A DNA stretch of 64,000 nt from Areca catechu (lineage: Eukaryota; Streptophyta; Magnoliopsida; Arecales; Arecaceae), in assembly GCA_021397845.1 (NCBI GenBank), contig CM038043.1, positions 123,837,013 through 123,901,012 on the forward strand, given 5' to 3'. Below the pieces are notes generated by a model. It was not told the DNA's origin. It searched no databases and was given only the letters and a program-made list of their open reading frames with translations. A program made the translations under genes and the position numbers. Positions 33,290 to 46,700 of this stretch are shown piece after piece. Numbering within the stretch: the first letter of the stretch is position 1; each line of letters begins with the position of its first letter.

Positions 33290-34351
33290 GGGTTCAGGGA
33301 GATGGTGGATGAAATGATGCTCTTGATCTAGTGCTCATGCAAGACTCAACACTGACTTGACTACAGCTGCCTAGACCTAGAGCCCAATTAGAATGGGTTG
33401 ACTCAACTTACACACAACTCAAATCCTAGTCCTTCAAATGGCCATGTAAGAGGTGGGATGGTAGGAGGCCTTCCTTCTCTTGTAGGGACCCAATTAAGGA
33501 ACCACCGATCTGCTTAGGTCGTTTGACACTGTACCTCTAGCTTAGACACCAGAATCTAGTAATAGGAGATGAATTGGGTGCACTAGTCATCCCACAATGA
33601 CAGAACCCGATCGATGGTATCCCTAGCCCACTAGGGCAATTAAGTCTAGTTAATTTTAAATTAGGCTTGGGACTGAATGCAAGGATGGTGGTTTTGGGCT
33701 AAGAAAAGGTAATGACCTCCTTCCCTTATCTTAGATAGAAAATGCCCTTAAAGTATTTTATGCAATGATGGTAGGCAGATGAAAATGCAAATTAGGGTTT
33801 AGCTATTTTTGGAGTTTTTTTGAGTATATGTAATTTTTTTTTTGTGTTTTGGTGTTTTTTTAAATAGAAAGATAATTTGCAGATTATGCCCTAATATGCA
33901 AAAAATATGCTAAAATTAAATATATGCACAAATTATACTAAAAGAACCCTGAACTTTCCAAAATCGGCTTTGCTGCCAAAATAAGTAGAAATGTTCTCAG
34001 GCAGTTTTTCAGCTGGGAGAAAATCCACAAACTGGAATAATTTCTAAGAAAATTTTAGAAATTAATTTGAATTATGAGAAATTTAGAAAAAAATTTTAGA
34101 ATCTTCTATGTTCTATGCAGGCAAAAATAATTAAAATAATAGAGGATATACTGAGAAGGCCGAAAATGCAAAAATTCTAATGGAACTCTTTGTGTTCTTC
34201 TTCAGGGTTCGATTCATAGCGGCACCCCTACCATCATAGGAGATCTCGTAGATTTGGAAGAGAGGGTCTTGCAGCCCTACTAGTCTCCTATGACTGGACG
34301 GCCATGGTGAAGCACCCGATCCGAATATCCAAAGAGAACTGAGCCCAAACA
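33290..34351 (-). other. GYP-1 leader
   Basis: Non-coding sequence between primer site and gag start, AT-rich around 33780-34190. No structured repeat noticed. Confidence 0.5.
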
Positions 34352-34364
34352 GGCTCTGATACCA
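34352..34364 (-). promoter_or_regulatory. Primer binding site of GYP-1
   Basis: Minus strand TGGTATCAGAGCC, a perfect match to the initiator Met tRNA type, two bases from the LTR edge. Confidence 0.93.
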
Positions 34365-34366
34365 AA

Positions 34367-35619
34367 TGATGTGGAACTAAAATTGCATGTAAGTATATTT
34401 TTATATTTTTTTAGTTAAGTTGTGAATATAATTCCCGAAGAACAATCCATGAATCTATGTAGAGAAAACTATGCAAAATAAGAAGCTAAAGCATGCAAAG
34501 TAGAACCTAAAAGCAAGAAGAAAGTCATCGAGGCTGAGAAGTCTTGGTTGGGCTAGTTCATCCTCAATAAAGCATCTAGCAGGTAGAGGGGGTGTACCTG
34601 ACAATGGTTGATGCACCTAGTGCAGATCGTATGCGAAGGGGTCGCTCTCACTCCCGGATGCGGCCTGGAAAATCAAGTGGAGACCCGCGGATTCTTGGCT
34701 CTCAACTCGGTGATTCGATTACTGCCCGGTTGGAGTCATTGGATTTGTAGGAGTTGAGGGACCTGCAAACAACCTTCCAGGGGTTAGAAATCAAAGCAAG
34801 GATAAAGATATAAGAGGGAAAACAGCAAGGGAAAGAAGAGGATTGATGTGGGCGGCTAGGGTTTGGAGAGCTGGATGGGGGCTGGAGGCTGGGGGCAGAA
34901 CATCGGGAAGAAGGAAGGGCTCACACAGAATCCCTTTTAGCACACAGCAGGTAGCGCACAATAATTGGAAGAACTCAATATTATTTCATGAAAAAGTTGT
35001 CTTCATACAAGAGAGTAGAGTCTCTTAAATAGACTCTTAGACTTGGCCCCCAAGTAAGGTTAAAAAAGACTTTACATAGGAATTTTAATCCAACCCCAAC
35101 TCTAGCTAGAATATATGGTAGGCTAGGTAGAAAAATCCCTTAATTCTCTCCCTCTCTCACTTGCCTTGGTCGGCCAAGAGGGGTGACTTTATGTAGCCAA
35201 CCAAGGGGAAGGTGACCATAAGCTAGGCGCCCCTTGGTTTTGCTCCTGGGCCCTGGTTGGCCCAATTTGCTTCAGGCTGCGGTCCAAGGCTTCATGGCTT
35301 CGGATTTGTCTTCCAGGCTTCTAATTTCATGGTCTTCATAGCTTCTGGTTGGGTTGGTCTCCATGTCTTGGTCATCATGTCTTCAGTTGGATTGGTCTTC
35401 ACTTGGACTGGCTTGGTCTTCTCTTGTGCTTGAGCTGACATGTATAGGACACATGAAGAAGACTAGCTCAATATGAGCTGACTAGTACAGGACTCAAGTG
35501 ATAAAATAACAACTCAACTGGACTAAGCCCTTATTACAAATGGACTCAGATGCTGCTAATTAATCCATAGAGGGTTGAGAAGCCTCTGTCTTATTCTGGT
35601 ATCTCTGGTATCAGCACCA
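34367..35619 (-). repeat. Right (5') LTR of GYP-1
   Basis: 1253 bp, TGATGTGGAAC to ATCAGCACCA on the plus strand, followed by the duplication AGGAA. Confidence 0.93.
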
Positions 35620-36929
35620 AGGAAGGGATTGATTTTGATGAAACCTTTACTCCTATTGCTAGACTTAAGGCAATTAGGCTATTGTTGGCATTTGCATGTT
35701 TTATAGATTTTAAATTATTTCAAATGGATGTCAAAAGTTCCTTTTTGAATGGTTTTATCGAAGAAAAAGTTTATGTTGAACAACCCTCTAGTTTTGAAAA
35801 TCATGAATTCCCAAATCATGTTTTTAAACTTCATAATGCTTTGTATGGTTTGAAACAAGCTCTAAGAGCTTGGTATGATAGATTGAGTTCTTTCTTGCTA
35901 AAAAATGATTTTGCTAGAGGTAATGTAGATACTACATTATTTTTGAAAAAGAAGAATGATGATCTCTTAGTAGTACAAGTTTATGTGGATGATAACATAT
36001 TCGGTGCTACTAACGAATGTCTTTGTCAAGAATTTGCAAAGTTAATGTAGGGTGAGTTCGAGATGAGAATGATGGGAGAACTTAACTGCTTCCTTGAACT
36101 CCAAATAAAGCAAACAAAAGAGGGGATCTTCATCAACCAAGCTAAGTACACAAAAGAAATACTAAAGAAGTTTGGGATGGAGAACACCAAGCCATTAGGC
36201 ATGCCAATGAGCTTCTCTTGTAAGCTTGACAAAGATGAATTAGGTAAATCTATAGACCAAAAGCTTTATAGAGGAATGATTGGTTCATTACTATATCTAA
36301 CTGCTAGTAGGCCAGATATTATGTTTAGTGTTTGTATGTCTGTAAGATATCAGTCTGCCCCTAAAGAGTCTCATCTTTTGGCTATTAAATGCATACTTAG
36401 ATATCTATCTGGCACTATAGAAATTAGTCTTTGGTACTCTAGAGATTCATCATTTGAATTGATTGCTTATTTTGATGCTAATTTTGTTGGGTGTAAACTT
36501 GATAGAAAATGTACTAGTGGAACTTGTCAGTTTCTTGGAGTCAATTTGATTTCATGGGATAGCAAGAAATAGAATTCAGTTGCTCTATCTATGGCATAAG
36601 CCGAATATATAGCAGCTGGAAGCTATTGTTCTCAAATCCTATGGATCAAACAACAACTCGAAGATTTTGGCATCAAACAAATTAAGACACCTATAATATG
36701 TGACAATACTAGTGCAATCAATCTAACTAAGAATCCTGTGCAACATTCAAGAAGTAAACACATTAAAATAAGACATCACTTTATAAAAGATCATGTGCAA
36801 AACTCTAATGTGATGCTTGAATTTATTTGTACTGATAATCAATTAGCTTATATATTTACCAAACCCTTGAGTGAAGAAAGGTTTTGCATGATTAGAAGAG
36901 AGTTAGGTATCATAGACCAATTCTCTTAA
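35620..36929 (+). pseudogene. SIRE-A pol, 3' part: RT and RNase H
   Basis: Picks up the RT exactly where 5613 stopped. It has the blocks FKLFQMDVKSSFLNGF and VYVDDNIFGATN (the catalytic YVDD is kept) and a stop at 36048. The connection block MMGELNCFLELQIKQT follows, then RNase H to the end block AYIFTKPLSEERF at 36930. Further stops near 36571 and 36597. The usual Copia pol ending. Confidence 0.88.
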
Positions 36930-37651
36930 AACTCCTTCAAATCCTCTTCATATTCAAATTCCTGATGCTCAAATTCATATTCATTTAGCTCCAAACCCTT
37001 CACTAAAGTCCCCTTATTTTTTGCAAATTTTTTCTGGGTTTTCTTGGAAATTTCTTGGCCAAGTGTCGACACTTGACTTTTGGTGAAGTGTCGACACCTG
37101 ACCAAGTGTCGACACTCATGCGATTTCTGCTATTTTGTAGGAAATTGCCCGGTCTCTTTCCTTTTTTATTTCTTTTTTCCTCTTGTGCCCCAGTGGTCCC
37201 CAAACTATCCTTTGCTCACAGAATAGTGTTTTTCCTTATGTTCCCTTCGAAATCCGGTAATTTCTTCCTCTTTCCTTCCTTTGGACCGTTAATTCACTGT
37301 TTACATTCGAATTTTCCCTGATTTAATTTGATTCTTCATAGATTTCATTATGATTTTTCCTTTGTTTCAGTTGAATCCCTCTTCTCCCTCATCTCGATCA
37401 TCCTTTTGTTGATTTGGTACTATTCTTCACGGTTAATCACCATTTTACTATTGTTTTTTGAGCTGTATTCTTCTCCATTTAATTTTTTCCTGGCTATGGA
37501 CTGATTATCTTTGAATTTTCTTTGGGTTAATCGGCACATTGCTCATTTCCCTCCCTTTTCTCCTTTTTTTCCCCATTTCTCTTGTTCAGTTGCTGTTGTC
37601 GTTCCTTGTTTCATCTCCTTCCACTCTTTTTCTTCCATCTGTTTGAAAAAT
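36930..37651 (+). other. SIRE-A pol to third-ORF spacer with palindrome cluster
   Basis: Non-coding, T-rich. Three near-perfect GTGTCGACAC copies lie at 37061-37115 (TGTCGACACTTG, TGTCGACACCTG, TGTCGACACTCA). Length and content parallel the SIRE-B and SIRE-C spacers. Confidence 0.75.
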
Positions 37652-39062
37652 ATGGGACCAAAAAAGTAGCTGGCCTATAAAAGGAAACCAAGTCAAAGTT
37701 CAGCTAAGAGAAGAACTAAAGCCAGAGATGACAGTAGTCAGCAATAGACAGAGAGACCTGTTCCCCCTCCTTCTCCATCAGCGAAAAGGGTTTCGGGGAA
37801 GATGATAGCAGTAGGTCGTCGAGTGGATCATAGTTTCTTTGACCGACAAAGTTTCGGACTATGTCAGATTCTCGAGTCAGCGAGATTGATTCCTTTCTGC
37901 ACCATGACAGAGAGATATTACCTCCATTTGATTCATGAGTTTTACAGGAGCTTGGACTGTGGCAGGATAGCCTGGAGTGCTATCATCAGAGGCATATGGA
38001 TTCCAGTTGACGAGGATGTGCTGAGCAGAGTATGGGAGATTCCTTATCGAGGGATCATCGCAACATGCATTGATGATAGGGAGGAGGCCTTCAAATGTAT
38101 TCTTGAGCAGATGACGTTTGTGGTGTAGCCATAGTCACCGCGAACCAGCTATCAGTTGAGATGAGGCTCCTACATCACATTATTGCTCGGATCCTACTTC
38201 CGAAGACGGGTAGATTTGACTTCATCACTGAGCGGGAGCTTATGATTATGGTATGCTTGACATAGAGGACTGCAGTTGATCTCCAGGTCTTATGATGGTA
38301 CAGATGAAGGATGCAGCTACTCAGCACCGACATTGTTTACCCTATGGTATGGGACTTACTCATCTATTTAGAGCACATGGCATACCTTTGGAGGAGGAGG
38401 CCTCCAAAGACATTCCGCACACTGATATGTATGACGAGTAGTCTCTCCACCATATGGGTTATCGGAGATTAGCTGGTAGATGGATGCATCATGAGTCTGG
38501 CTAGGAGCTAGACGAGGAGGATGAGAATCGTGAGGTTGAGGCAGGGCCATCAATGCCATTAGATACACCTTCCAAAGTGGCACCAGCAACTAAGATTGAG
38601 CCAGAGCCTATTACACCTTCACCAGCTGCTACTCCTTCTGCTGCTCCTCTTATAGCTACAGTGTCATCCTTTGAGGAGCATGCGCGTCACCAGTTTGCAG
38701 AGCTCTGGAGTGAGATGATCAGACTGGGAGTCCGAACCACTCAGCTTCGCATAGAGATTGAGGGACTCAGAGCCCACACTATTGAGCAGCACACTGATAT
38801 TCGACGATCGATGGAGGCTGGCTTTGCACGCATTGAGGAGATGTTACGAGCTTTATTGCCTTCAGGGTCATCTAGACCAGCTGATCCACCTCCTCCTCCT
38901 CCTACTAATGACGATGATGACCACCCTGATACACATGATGGCACACATGGTGGTGAAGGCGATGGTGATGGCGACAAGGCACAGATGCTATTGATGGTAG
39001 TTCTGACAGCGATGATGACTGAGCTGGTGATTATGAGATTGTCAGCAAAGAGATTCCAGCTA
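37652..39062 (+). pseudogene. SIRE-A third ORF, 5' part
   Basis: ATG at 37652 begins MGPKK, then an in-frame TAG. A basic region and the plant transposon domain follow: DHSFFDRQSFG, YYLHLIHEFYRSL and VLSRVWEIP. Frame breaks lie near 38130-38550. The later part differs from SIRE-B and SIRE-C: Pro/Ala-rich, then a helix-rich segment (FAELWSEMIRLGVRTTQLRI), a six-Pro run and an Asp/His/Gly-rich acidic tail. So the N-terminal domain is shared and the C-terminal half is subfamily-specific. It is cut by SIRE-C; the end lies at 63515-63681. Confidence 0.72.
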
Positions 39063-40606
39063 TGTTGCCCAGTAAGCAATCCAAGAGAGGGGGTGAATTG
39101 GGTCTCTAAAAATTAATTGAATGCAATGCAAGAGTGTGTGATCCAATCCAAAAATTAAACTAAGTACTATGAATGCAAATGAAGTGCTCTTAAGTAAGTG
39201 TGCAGCAGAAATATAAAGCAATAAAAGTAAGAGCAAGTATAAGAGACAAGCAATCACAAACACATTGAAGTATAGTGGTTCGGTGCTATCCAATGCACCT
39301 ACATCCACTCACCAAGATCCCCTTGGGAATTCACTATAATCTCAACCGATTATAGCCAATTAGTTTTCCGGGCTCATAAATCAAAACTCGACTTATTTTC
39401 ACAAGGCTCACAAGTCAAAATCTCACTTGGTTTTATGGGCTAACCAAGAACCTAAATGATTTTAAGGTTCACCACCAACCTCCTTTGGTTTTGTGGGCTA
39501 ACCAAGAACCTAATTGATTTTCAAAGGCTCACCAATAGCCTTCTTGGTTTTCCAATAAACTAACCAAAAATCCTTACAACAAATATAGTTTGAAGTAAAA
39601 AAACAATGAAAGCTTTCTAATAAAAAGTGAGTATCTCTTTAAAGCTCGATGTAGTGCTATCTCCAACTTGATGAAGCCTCTTTAATTGCTCAAGAATGAT
39701 TGAGCTTGAATGCTCTTGAAGGCTCTTGAATGCTTGGAGACTTGCATTTGTTTGAAGGTGGTTGAACTCAATGAATATGAGTGAATTCTCTTCTTTTTTT
39801 CTCTCTTGGTTATTCCTTTTTCATTCCCTTTTATTTTGATTTGATTTGAATCATATAAATACCTTTCCAAGGTCTCAAATCTAGTTTCTAGCCATTAGAT
39901 ATGAAAAACTAGCCGTTGGAAGCCAAGAGGGATGAGTTCTGTGTTTGAAAAACTAGCCATTACTGTTTCCAAAACTCCATGTGTCGACACTTCAAGCTAT
40001 AAGTCGACACTTCAGGTCGACACATGCACTCTTTGAGTTAACACCAAGTTCAAATATCTTCAATGTAGCTTTCTGGAATTCTCAGGTGAGTCGACACTTT
40101 GAGTCAACACTTAGCATCCATGTGTCGACACTTCAGCCAGATCTTCAACTTCAACAAGTTCTGTAATCCAAAAATCTCAGGCAATGAGCTGATCTATATG
40201 TCGATACTTTGAGTCGACACATCAAGTCCATGTGTTGACACTTCAGCTATGCCATCTGAAACTTTTTTTGCGTATCAGCTTGAGTCGATACTTCACTGTC
40301 ATGTATCAACACTTGGTATCATGTGTCGACACTTTAAGTCGACACTTCACTGAGATTTTCACATAAATAGCTAAACTTATGCTGAATCAAGTCTGTGTTG
40401 AACTCAAGTATCCATTCAAGCAATCTTTCACTATCGAAGTCTTCTTTGAGCAGATCTTTCATCTAAATTTGGACTTCTTTAATCAAACAACATTTGTCAA
40501 ATTAATGAGCACCTTTTTCTATAAGAACATACTTCAAAGAAATCATTAGTACTCAACTTATATTTAAGTATTTTGCTTATCATCAAAATCAATAACGGAG
40601 TCAACA
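39063..40606 (-). repeat. 3' LTR of SIRE-C
   Basis: 1544 bp, TGTTGCCCAG to GGAGTCAACA on the plus strand. Inverted relative of the SIRE-B LTR. The palindrome array is at 39978-40348. A TATA-like motif on the minus strand lies near 39853-39864. Confidence 0.93.
39978..40348. repeat. GTGTCGACAC-type palindrome array in SIRE-C 3' LTR
   Basis: More than ten copies, for example TGTGTCGACACTTC at its left end, mixed with decayed GTTAAC, GTCAAC, GTTGAC and GTATCG forms. Confidence 0.9.
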
Positions 40607-41489
40607 ATCTCCCCCTTTTTGATGATGACAAAGTCTTTAAGTATAAATTGCATAAAAAGTTTCAAAAGAACTTTTCAAGGTGCAAAGAGCTAATTGCAAT
40701 AGATGTTGAGATATTGAAAAGGATGTATCAGAGCAAAGGTATTATTATGGCTAAGAGTATCAGAGCTTGGAATATATAAGAGATATCATGTATCATGATA
40801 CTCTAAAAGAAACATGCTCAGGAAAGACAAATTCAGTAATAGACTAGACTCCCCCTGAATATATGATTCACAAAAAATTCGTAAATATCTTTTTAAACAT
40901 CTAAAGAAAAGATTTGACATGAAATTCAATTCAAAATTGATTTTCAATACAAAGAAGGTATTACTCCCCCTTACTCAATAAGTTTGTAAAGAATTTTCAA
41001 TTCAAGCTCAAGGAATTCTCAAAAGAATTTTCAACCACAAAAGAATTATCAAACATTAAATTTTCAAGCACATTTATACTTTAGTCATATTACTCCCCCT
41101 TTTTGTTATCATTAAAAAGGAAGGAAGGAAGAATAAGTAAGCCATTCAAGATAAAACATTGAAGTATAACATAATAATTCATTCAATTATTCATAAATGA
41201 AGACAATGAAGTACTAAAAGAAATTAATGCATTTCATTCATTTGAGGTTATAACATGAAGTACAACATAAGATTTCATTCAAAGTTAGAATTTTGTACAT
41301 AAGGAGAATATCAAAACATATAAAAAGTATAGAAAAGCAAACTAACTAAACATAAAATGTATCCTAATCCTCATCCTCTGAAGATTCGATCTCAATCGGT
41401 CCAGTATCAGTAAAAGAACGAGCTTGGGGCCATATCAATCTGAGATCACGAAGATGGATCCTGATCGGTCATTAAGGAGTACGACGACC
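40607..41489 (-). other. SIRE-C 3' non-coding region with several polypurine tracts
   Basis: On the minus strand, AAAAAGGGGGAGAT (40607-40620) stands next to the LTR. More GGGGGAGT tracts lie at about 40847, 40972 and 41093. This matches SIRE-B tract for tract. Confidence 0.78.
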
Positions 41490-43297
41490 TCATCCTCTGC
41501 ATTGAACATAGGTCCTGCCTCTAGCTGAAGTAGAAGAGGTGGAGGCTATGTCATCAGCAGGAATGGAACAGATCATAGCGATAGTCTCTACAATTGTCGG
41601 ATGTGGTGTATGATCGAATGAAGGACTGGAATAAAGATAATGAAAGCCAGGTGTGTAAAAACCTAGCTCCCGAATGAGCGAGGATGTATGTAGGGTAGGT
41701 GTATCAAAAATTGGTGTATCAGCTAAAGAAATGATAGGTGTATCGACGATAGGCGTATCAGCTAAAGAATCAATACTTGTACTGGTAATCGATGAGTCAA
41801 CAATGGGAGTATCAATGATGGGGGTATCAATGATAGGTGAATCAATAATAGGTGAAAGAATAGGTATAGCAGTATGATCATTAGATCTAGATGGTGGAGT
41901 AGATAGAACAGGAGTCTGAATGGGTGAACTGGAAGGATCTCGAATAGGACTCCTAGGTAAGTCTACTGTCATCTCTACCGTTGGCTCTGACATCAAGTCT
42001 AGAAAGTCGAAACCATCAAAGTCAGTCTCACCATCAATGTTAATCTCTGATCCTGGTGCTGGAGCTGGAGCTAGATCTGGAACACTCCGAGAAGAGGGTC
42101 TGGATAGTGCAGATAAAATAGCGGAGATGCCATCACTCAATCCTCTGTGGATCTCTCTCATCTCCATAATAAAGCTGTCAAGTCACTGTCGAACAATCAT
42201 GATATCTGTCTTTATGCGATCGACTCTATCTAATAGACTCTCTGAAGCTCCTGGAGCATCAGACTGAGCTGGGTGAGGTTGAGGCTGTGTAGCTGGCTCA
42301 GACTGAGAAGTAGACTTTGGCTACACTGCTGGCTCAGGCTGAATCTCTGGAGAGGTGCCTCTGAAGGCCTTGCCTTGCCGGAAAATGTATGCTCCTCCAC
42401 AGCATCATCATCTCTATCATCGGCCTGTCCAGATACTCTACATCTCCATTGGCCTCTGAACAGCTGATATCCCATCCGATGTAGTGACCTGATGTCATAG
42501 ACATCAGTATGTAGAAGCATCTGGAAGGGCTCATCATCAAAAGTCACACCGTACTCTCTAAACAGCAGTATCAACCCCATCCCATAGGGTAAGCAAAGTC
42601 TTTGACTCATCGATGCCTCCATCATCTGATGTATCATGAGCACCGGAAGGCAAACTGGAGTGTGTTGAACTAAGGAGACCATCACAAGCAACTCTCTCTC
42701 TGTGATGTAATCAAAACATCCGATCTTCGGTAGAAGAATTCGGGCAACAATGTGATGTAGAAGTCTCATCTCAGCAGAGAGATGGGATGCATGAACAGTG
42801 GCTCCCTCAGGCAAAATATCTGACTCGAAGATACACTGGAGTCCACTCACTCTGTCAATCAGACTATCAACTACTGATCTGGTTAAGGGTATATCCCATA
42901 CTCTACTCAATATCTCTGTAGTCACGGGGATATCCCTGCCCCGGACCTGAGCTAACCAACCGTCACTGCCATGGGCTAAAGATCCGTAGAACTCTCGAAT
43001 AAGTCTCGGGTAGAATCTCTCACTCAATGAACAGAAAGATATCAGACCAGCATCTCTAATCCACTGACCAATCCTGAAATACTACTGGTCAACAAATCCA
43101 AAGTCTACACGGCATCCTTCGACAACCGTCTTCGAACTCATGCGACTGGAAGCAGTGAAGAGTGGTCGAACAGGTGGATTTGGAGCTACGACTTCATGTC
43201 TTGCTTTAGTTCTTCTCTCTTCTTTTTTATTGGATGGTCGAGGGCGATGGACAACTTGTTTCCTAGGTTTCATTGCACAGAAGAATGGTTTGAACAA
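41490..43297 (-). pseudogene. SIRE-C third ORF (putative plant transposon protein domain; env-like position)
   Basis: Best preserved copy. The frames 43297-43082, 43027-42230 and 42167-41490 follow each other with few breaks. Basic N-terminus, then VDFGFVDQ, FYPRLIREFYGSL, ILSRVWDIP, LLHHIVARILLPK, RLCLPYGMGL and YDIRSLHRMGYQLFRGQW. The C-terminal third begins with a short helix-rich part, then acidic DFDGFDFLD, then IIDTPI/IVDSSI-type repeats and an Arg/Gly end. No signal peptide or membrane helix is visible. Stops near 43080, 42310 and 42185. Confidence 0.78.
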
Positions 43298-43744
43298 GAA
43301 TGGAGAAGAAACCTAAGGTTTCTAGGGTTCAAAATGAAAATGGGAGAGGAAATGTCGCACAATCCAAATCAAAAACCATTCAAAACAAAGATTTAAGAGG
43401 GTTCGAGCTAAGATTTGGAGGGATGAAGTGGTTAGGATAGAACTAGGGCAGGTGTCGACTCGAGTGGGGAGGAAAAATGGGAAGAAAATGCTTCATTTTC
43501 ACCTTTAACCTCGGTCTGCAGCCGTTCATGTGTCGACTCACGAAACAATCCCATGTGCCGACACATCCAGGTGTCTCCAGGTGTCGGCACATACATGTGT
43601 CGACACATCGACTTAAAATCGAAAATCCAGAGAATGAAGCATAGATCAAAATCATAAGAAATATAATGAAATTCAATGAGATTAATATCAAATTTGATCT
43701 ATTTTGAGTCAAAGATTGGAAGATTTTAATCAAAAGGATTAATG
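43298..43744 (-). other. SIRE-C pol to third-ORF spacer with palindrome cluster
   Basis: Contains GTGTCGACTCGAG (43450), TGTGTCGACTCACG (43530) and GTGCCGACACATC, GTGTCGGCACATA and TGTGTCGACACATC (43554-43612). Same position as the clusters in SIRE-A and SIRE-B. Confidence 0.78.
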
Positions 43745-46700
43745 ATCCCAAGTTCTCTTTCAATCATATTGAATCGATCTTCTTGGAGAGGCTTGGTTAA
43801 AATATCAACTAATTATAATTCAATACAAATAAATTCAAGCACAACATCATTATTTTCAATATGATCTCTAATAAAATGATGCCTAATTCCAATGTGTTTG
43901 CTTCTAGAATGTTGAACAGGATTTTTAGTCAAGCAAATAGCACTAGTATTATCACATTTTATAGGTGTACTAGTTAATTTGATTCCAAAATCTTCAAGTT
44001 GTTGCTTAATCCACAATATTTGAGCATAACAACTTCCTGCTGCAATATACTCAGCTTCAGCTGTGGATAGTGCAACCAAAGTTTGTTTCTTGCTAAACCA
44101 GGAGATTAAGTTAACTCCAAGAAATTAGCAAGTTTCACTAGTACTTTTTCTATCTAATTTACATCCAGCAAAATCAGCATCAGAATATCCAATTAATTCA
44201 GCAGATGAGTCTCTAGAATACCATAAGCCAATATCAATTGTACCAGATAAGTATCTAATAATGTGCTTAAGAGCCAACAAATATGATTTCTTAGGTTCAG
44301 ACTGATATCTAGCACACATGCATACACTGAACATTATATCTGGCCTACTAGTAGTTAAGTACAATAAAGAGCCAATCATACCTCTGTATAATTTTTGATC
44401 TATAGATTTACCATGCTCATCTTTATCAAGTTTACAAGAGGGGCTCATAGGTGTACCTATTGACTTAGTAGTCTCCATCCCAAACTTCTTTATAATTTCT
44501 CTTATATACTTAGCTTGGTTAATGAAGATTCCATCTTTAGTTTGCTTGGTTTGGAGTTCGAGAAAGAAATTGAGTTTTTCCATCATGCTCATTTCAAACT
44601 CATCCTACATTAGCTTAGCAAACTCTCGACAAAGAATTTCATTAGTAGCACCGAAAATAATATCATCAACATAGATTTGCACTACTAATAAATCATCTTT
44701 CTTCTTTAGAAATAAAGTTTTATCAACATGGACTCTGGAGAATTCATTTTCAACCAGAAATTTGCTGAGTCTTTCAAACCATGCTCGAGGTGCTTGCTTT
44801 AAACCATAAAGTGCCTTGTGCAATTTATAAACATGATCAAGATGTGCGTGATTTTTAAAACCAGGTGGTTGTTCAACAAAAACTTCTTCAATTATGAAAC
44901 CATTTAGAAAAGTACTTTTAACATCCATTTGAAAAAGTTTGAAATTCATAAAACAAGCAAATGCTACTGTCTAATTGCTTTTAGTCTAGCAACAGGAGCA
45001 AAAGTTTCATCAAAATCAATTCCTTCCTCCTAATTGTAGCCTTTGGAAACTAGCCTAGCTTTATTTCTAACAACAATTCCATTTTTATCTAACTTATTTC
45101 TAAACACCCATTTTGTGCCAATAATAGAAACATTAGATGATCTTTCTATTAATGTCTAAACATTATTTCTATCAAACTGAATTAATTCATCTTGCATAGC
45201 ATTTATTCAGTTAGGATCATTTTCAGCATCTTCAAAACATTTAGGCTCTACTTGAGAAACAAAAGATATATAATCACATTCATTTTTAATTGAGGCTCGA
45301 GTTCTTATCCTTTTAGATGGATCACCTTGGATTAATTCCTTAGGATGTCCAAGAGCATACCTCCACTCCTTAGGTAGATCTTGGTGCTTTGGAGTGTTTT
45401 CACCTTTTTCATCTTTATCTTGATTTTCTTTGCTTTGTTGAGAGGGTTGATCATTCAATGTCAACTTTTGTAACTTATCAACACTTGCACATGCATCAGA
45501 AGTATCCTCTTTTTCGGAGGATTTGTTAGTAGATTATTCAAAAATAACATGTACAACTCCTCTACAACTAGGATTCTTTTTTTAAAAACTTTGTATGCCC
45601 TGCTTGATGTAGAGTATCCTAGAAAGATACCTTCATCAGACTTGGCATCAAATTTTCTAAGATTGTCTTTCCCATTATTTAAGATAAAATATTGACAACC
45701 AAAAACTCAAAAATATTTTAAAGTTGGTTTTCTTTGATTCTAAAGTTTATAAGGAGTTTTCTTTAAAATAGGATGGATTAAAACTCAATTCAAAATGTAA
45801 CATGCAGTATTAATAGCTTCAACCCAAAAATATCTTGCAAATCATTTTCATAAAGCATAGTGCATGCCATTTCTTTCAAAGTTTGATTTTTTCTTTCTAC
45901 TACCCCATTCTGCTGAGGTATCCTAGGTACAGAAAAATTATATTCAATACCTTTTTCATTATAAAAACTTTCAAAATCCTGATTTTCAAATTCATAGCCA
46001 TGATCACTACGTATGCAAATAACTGAAGTACCTTTTTCATTTGAAACTTTTTGGTAAAACTTTAAAAATGTAAAAAATGATTCATCTTTATGAGCAAGAA
46101 AGAAAATCCAAGTAAATCTTGAAAAATCATCCACTATAACCAATCCATATCTCTTACCTCATAGACTAGATATTCTAGTTGGTCCAAAGAGATCCATATA
46201 GAGTAGTTCTAGTGGCCTATTAGTGGTAACAAAATCTTTAAGTTTGAAATAAGTTTTAACTTATTTTCCAAATTGACATGCTTGGCAAACTCTATCTTTT
46301 TCAAAAATAAGTTTTGGTAAATCTCTTACTAAATCCTTATTACAAAGTTTTGAAAGTAAATGCATACTAGCATGACCTAGTCTTCTATACCAAAGCCAAC
46401 TAGTCTTATCTTTAGTAGAATTCATTACAACTAGGCATTCTTCATTAAGCAAAGATAGTAAATCTACCAAATAAACATTTCTATACCTTTTTCCAATGAA
46501 TTGTACTCTATTTTTATATGGACTAGCAATCATGCAATAAGAAGATTTGAAAACAACTTGAAAATCATTATCGTAAAACTGATTAATACTTAAAAGATTA
46601 TGCTTCAATCCTTCAACTAAAAGTACATTGCTAATACAAGTAAAAGGATCAATGTAAACCTTATCAATACCAATAATTTTTCTTTTACTATTATCCCCAA

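Larger units (their letters stand above)
5614..35619 (-). mobile_element. GYP-1: chromodomain Ty3/Gypsy retrotransposon, internally deleted and later invaded
   Basis: Two similar LTRs of about 1.25 kb (5614-6870 and 34367-35619) start TGATG and end GCACCA on the plus strand. They are flanked by perfect 5-bp duplications AGGAA (5609-5613 and 35620-35624). The primer site beside the right LTR shows that the element runs on the minus strand. Without the SIRE-B insertion the interior is only about 3.2 kb: a gag-like remnant at the right and the integrase C-terminus plus chromodomain at the left. Protease, RT and RNase H are missing. It interrupts the SIRE-A RT gene. Confidence 0.92.
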
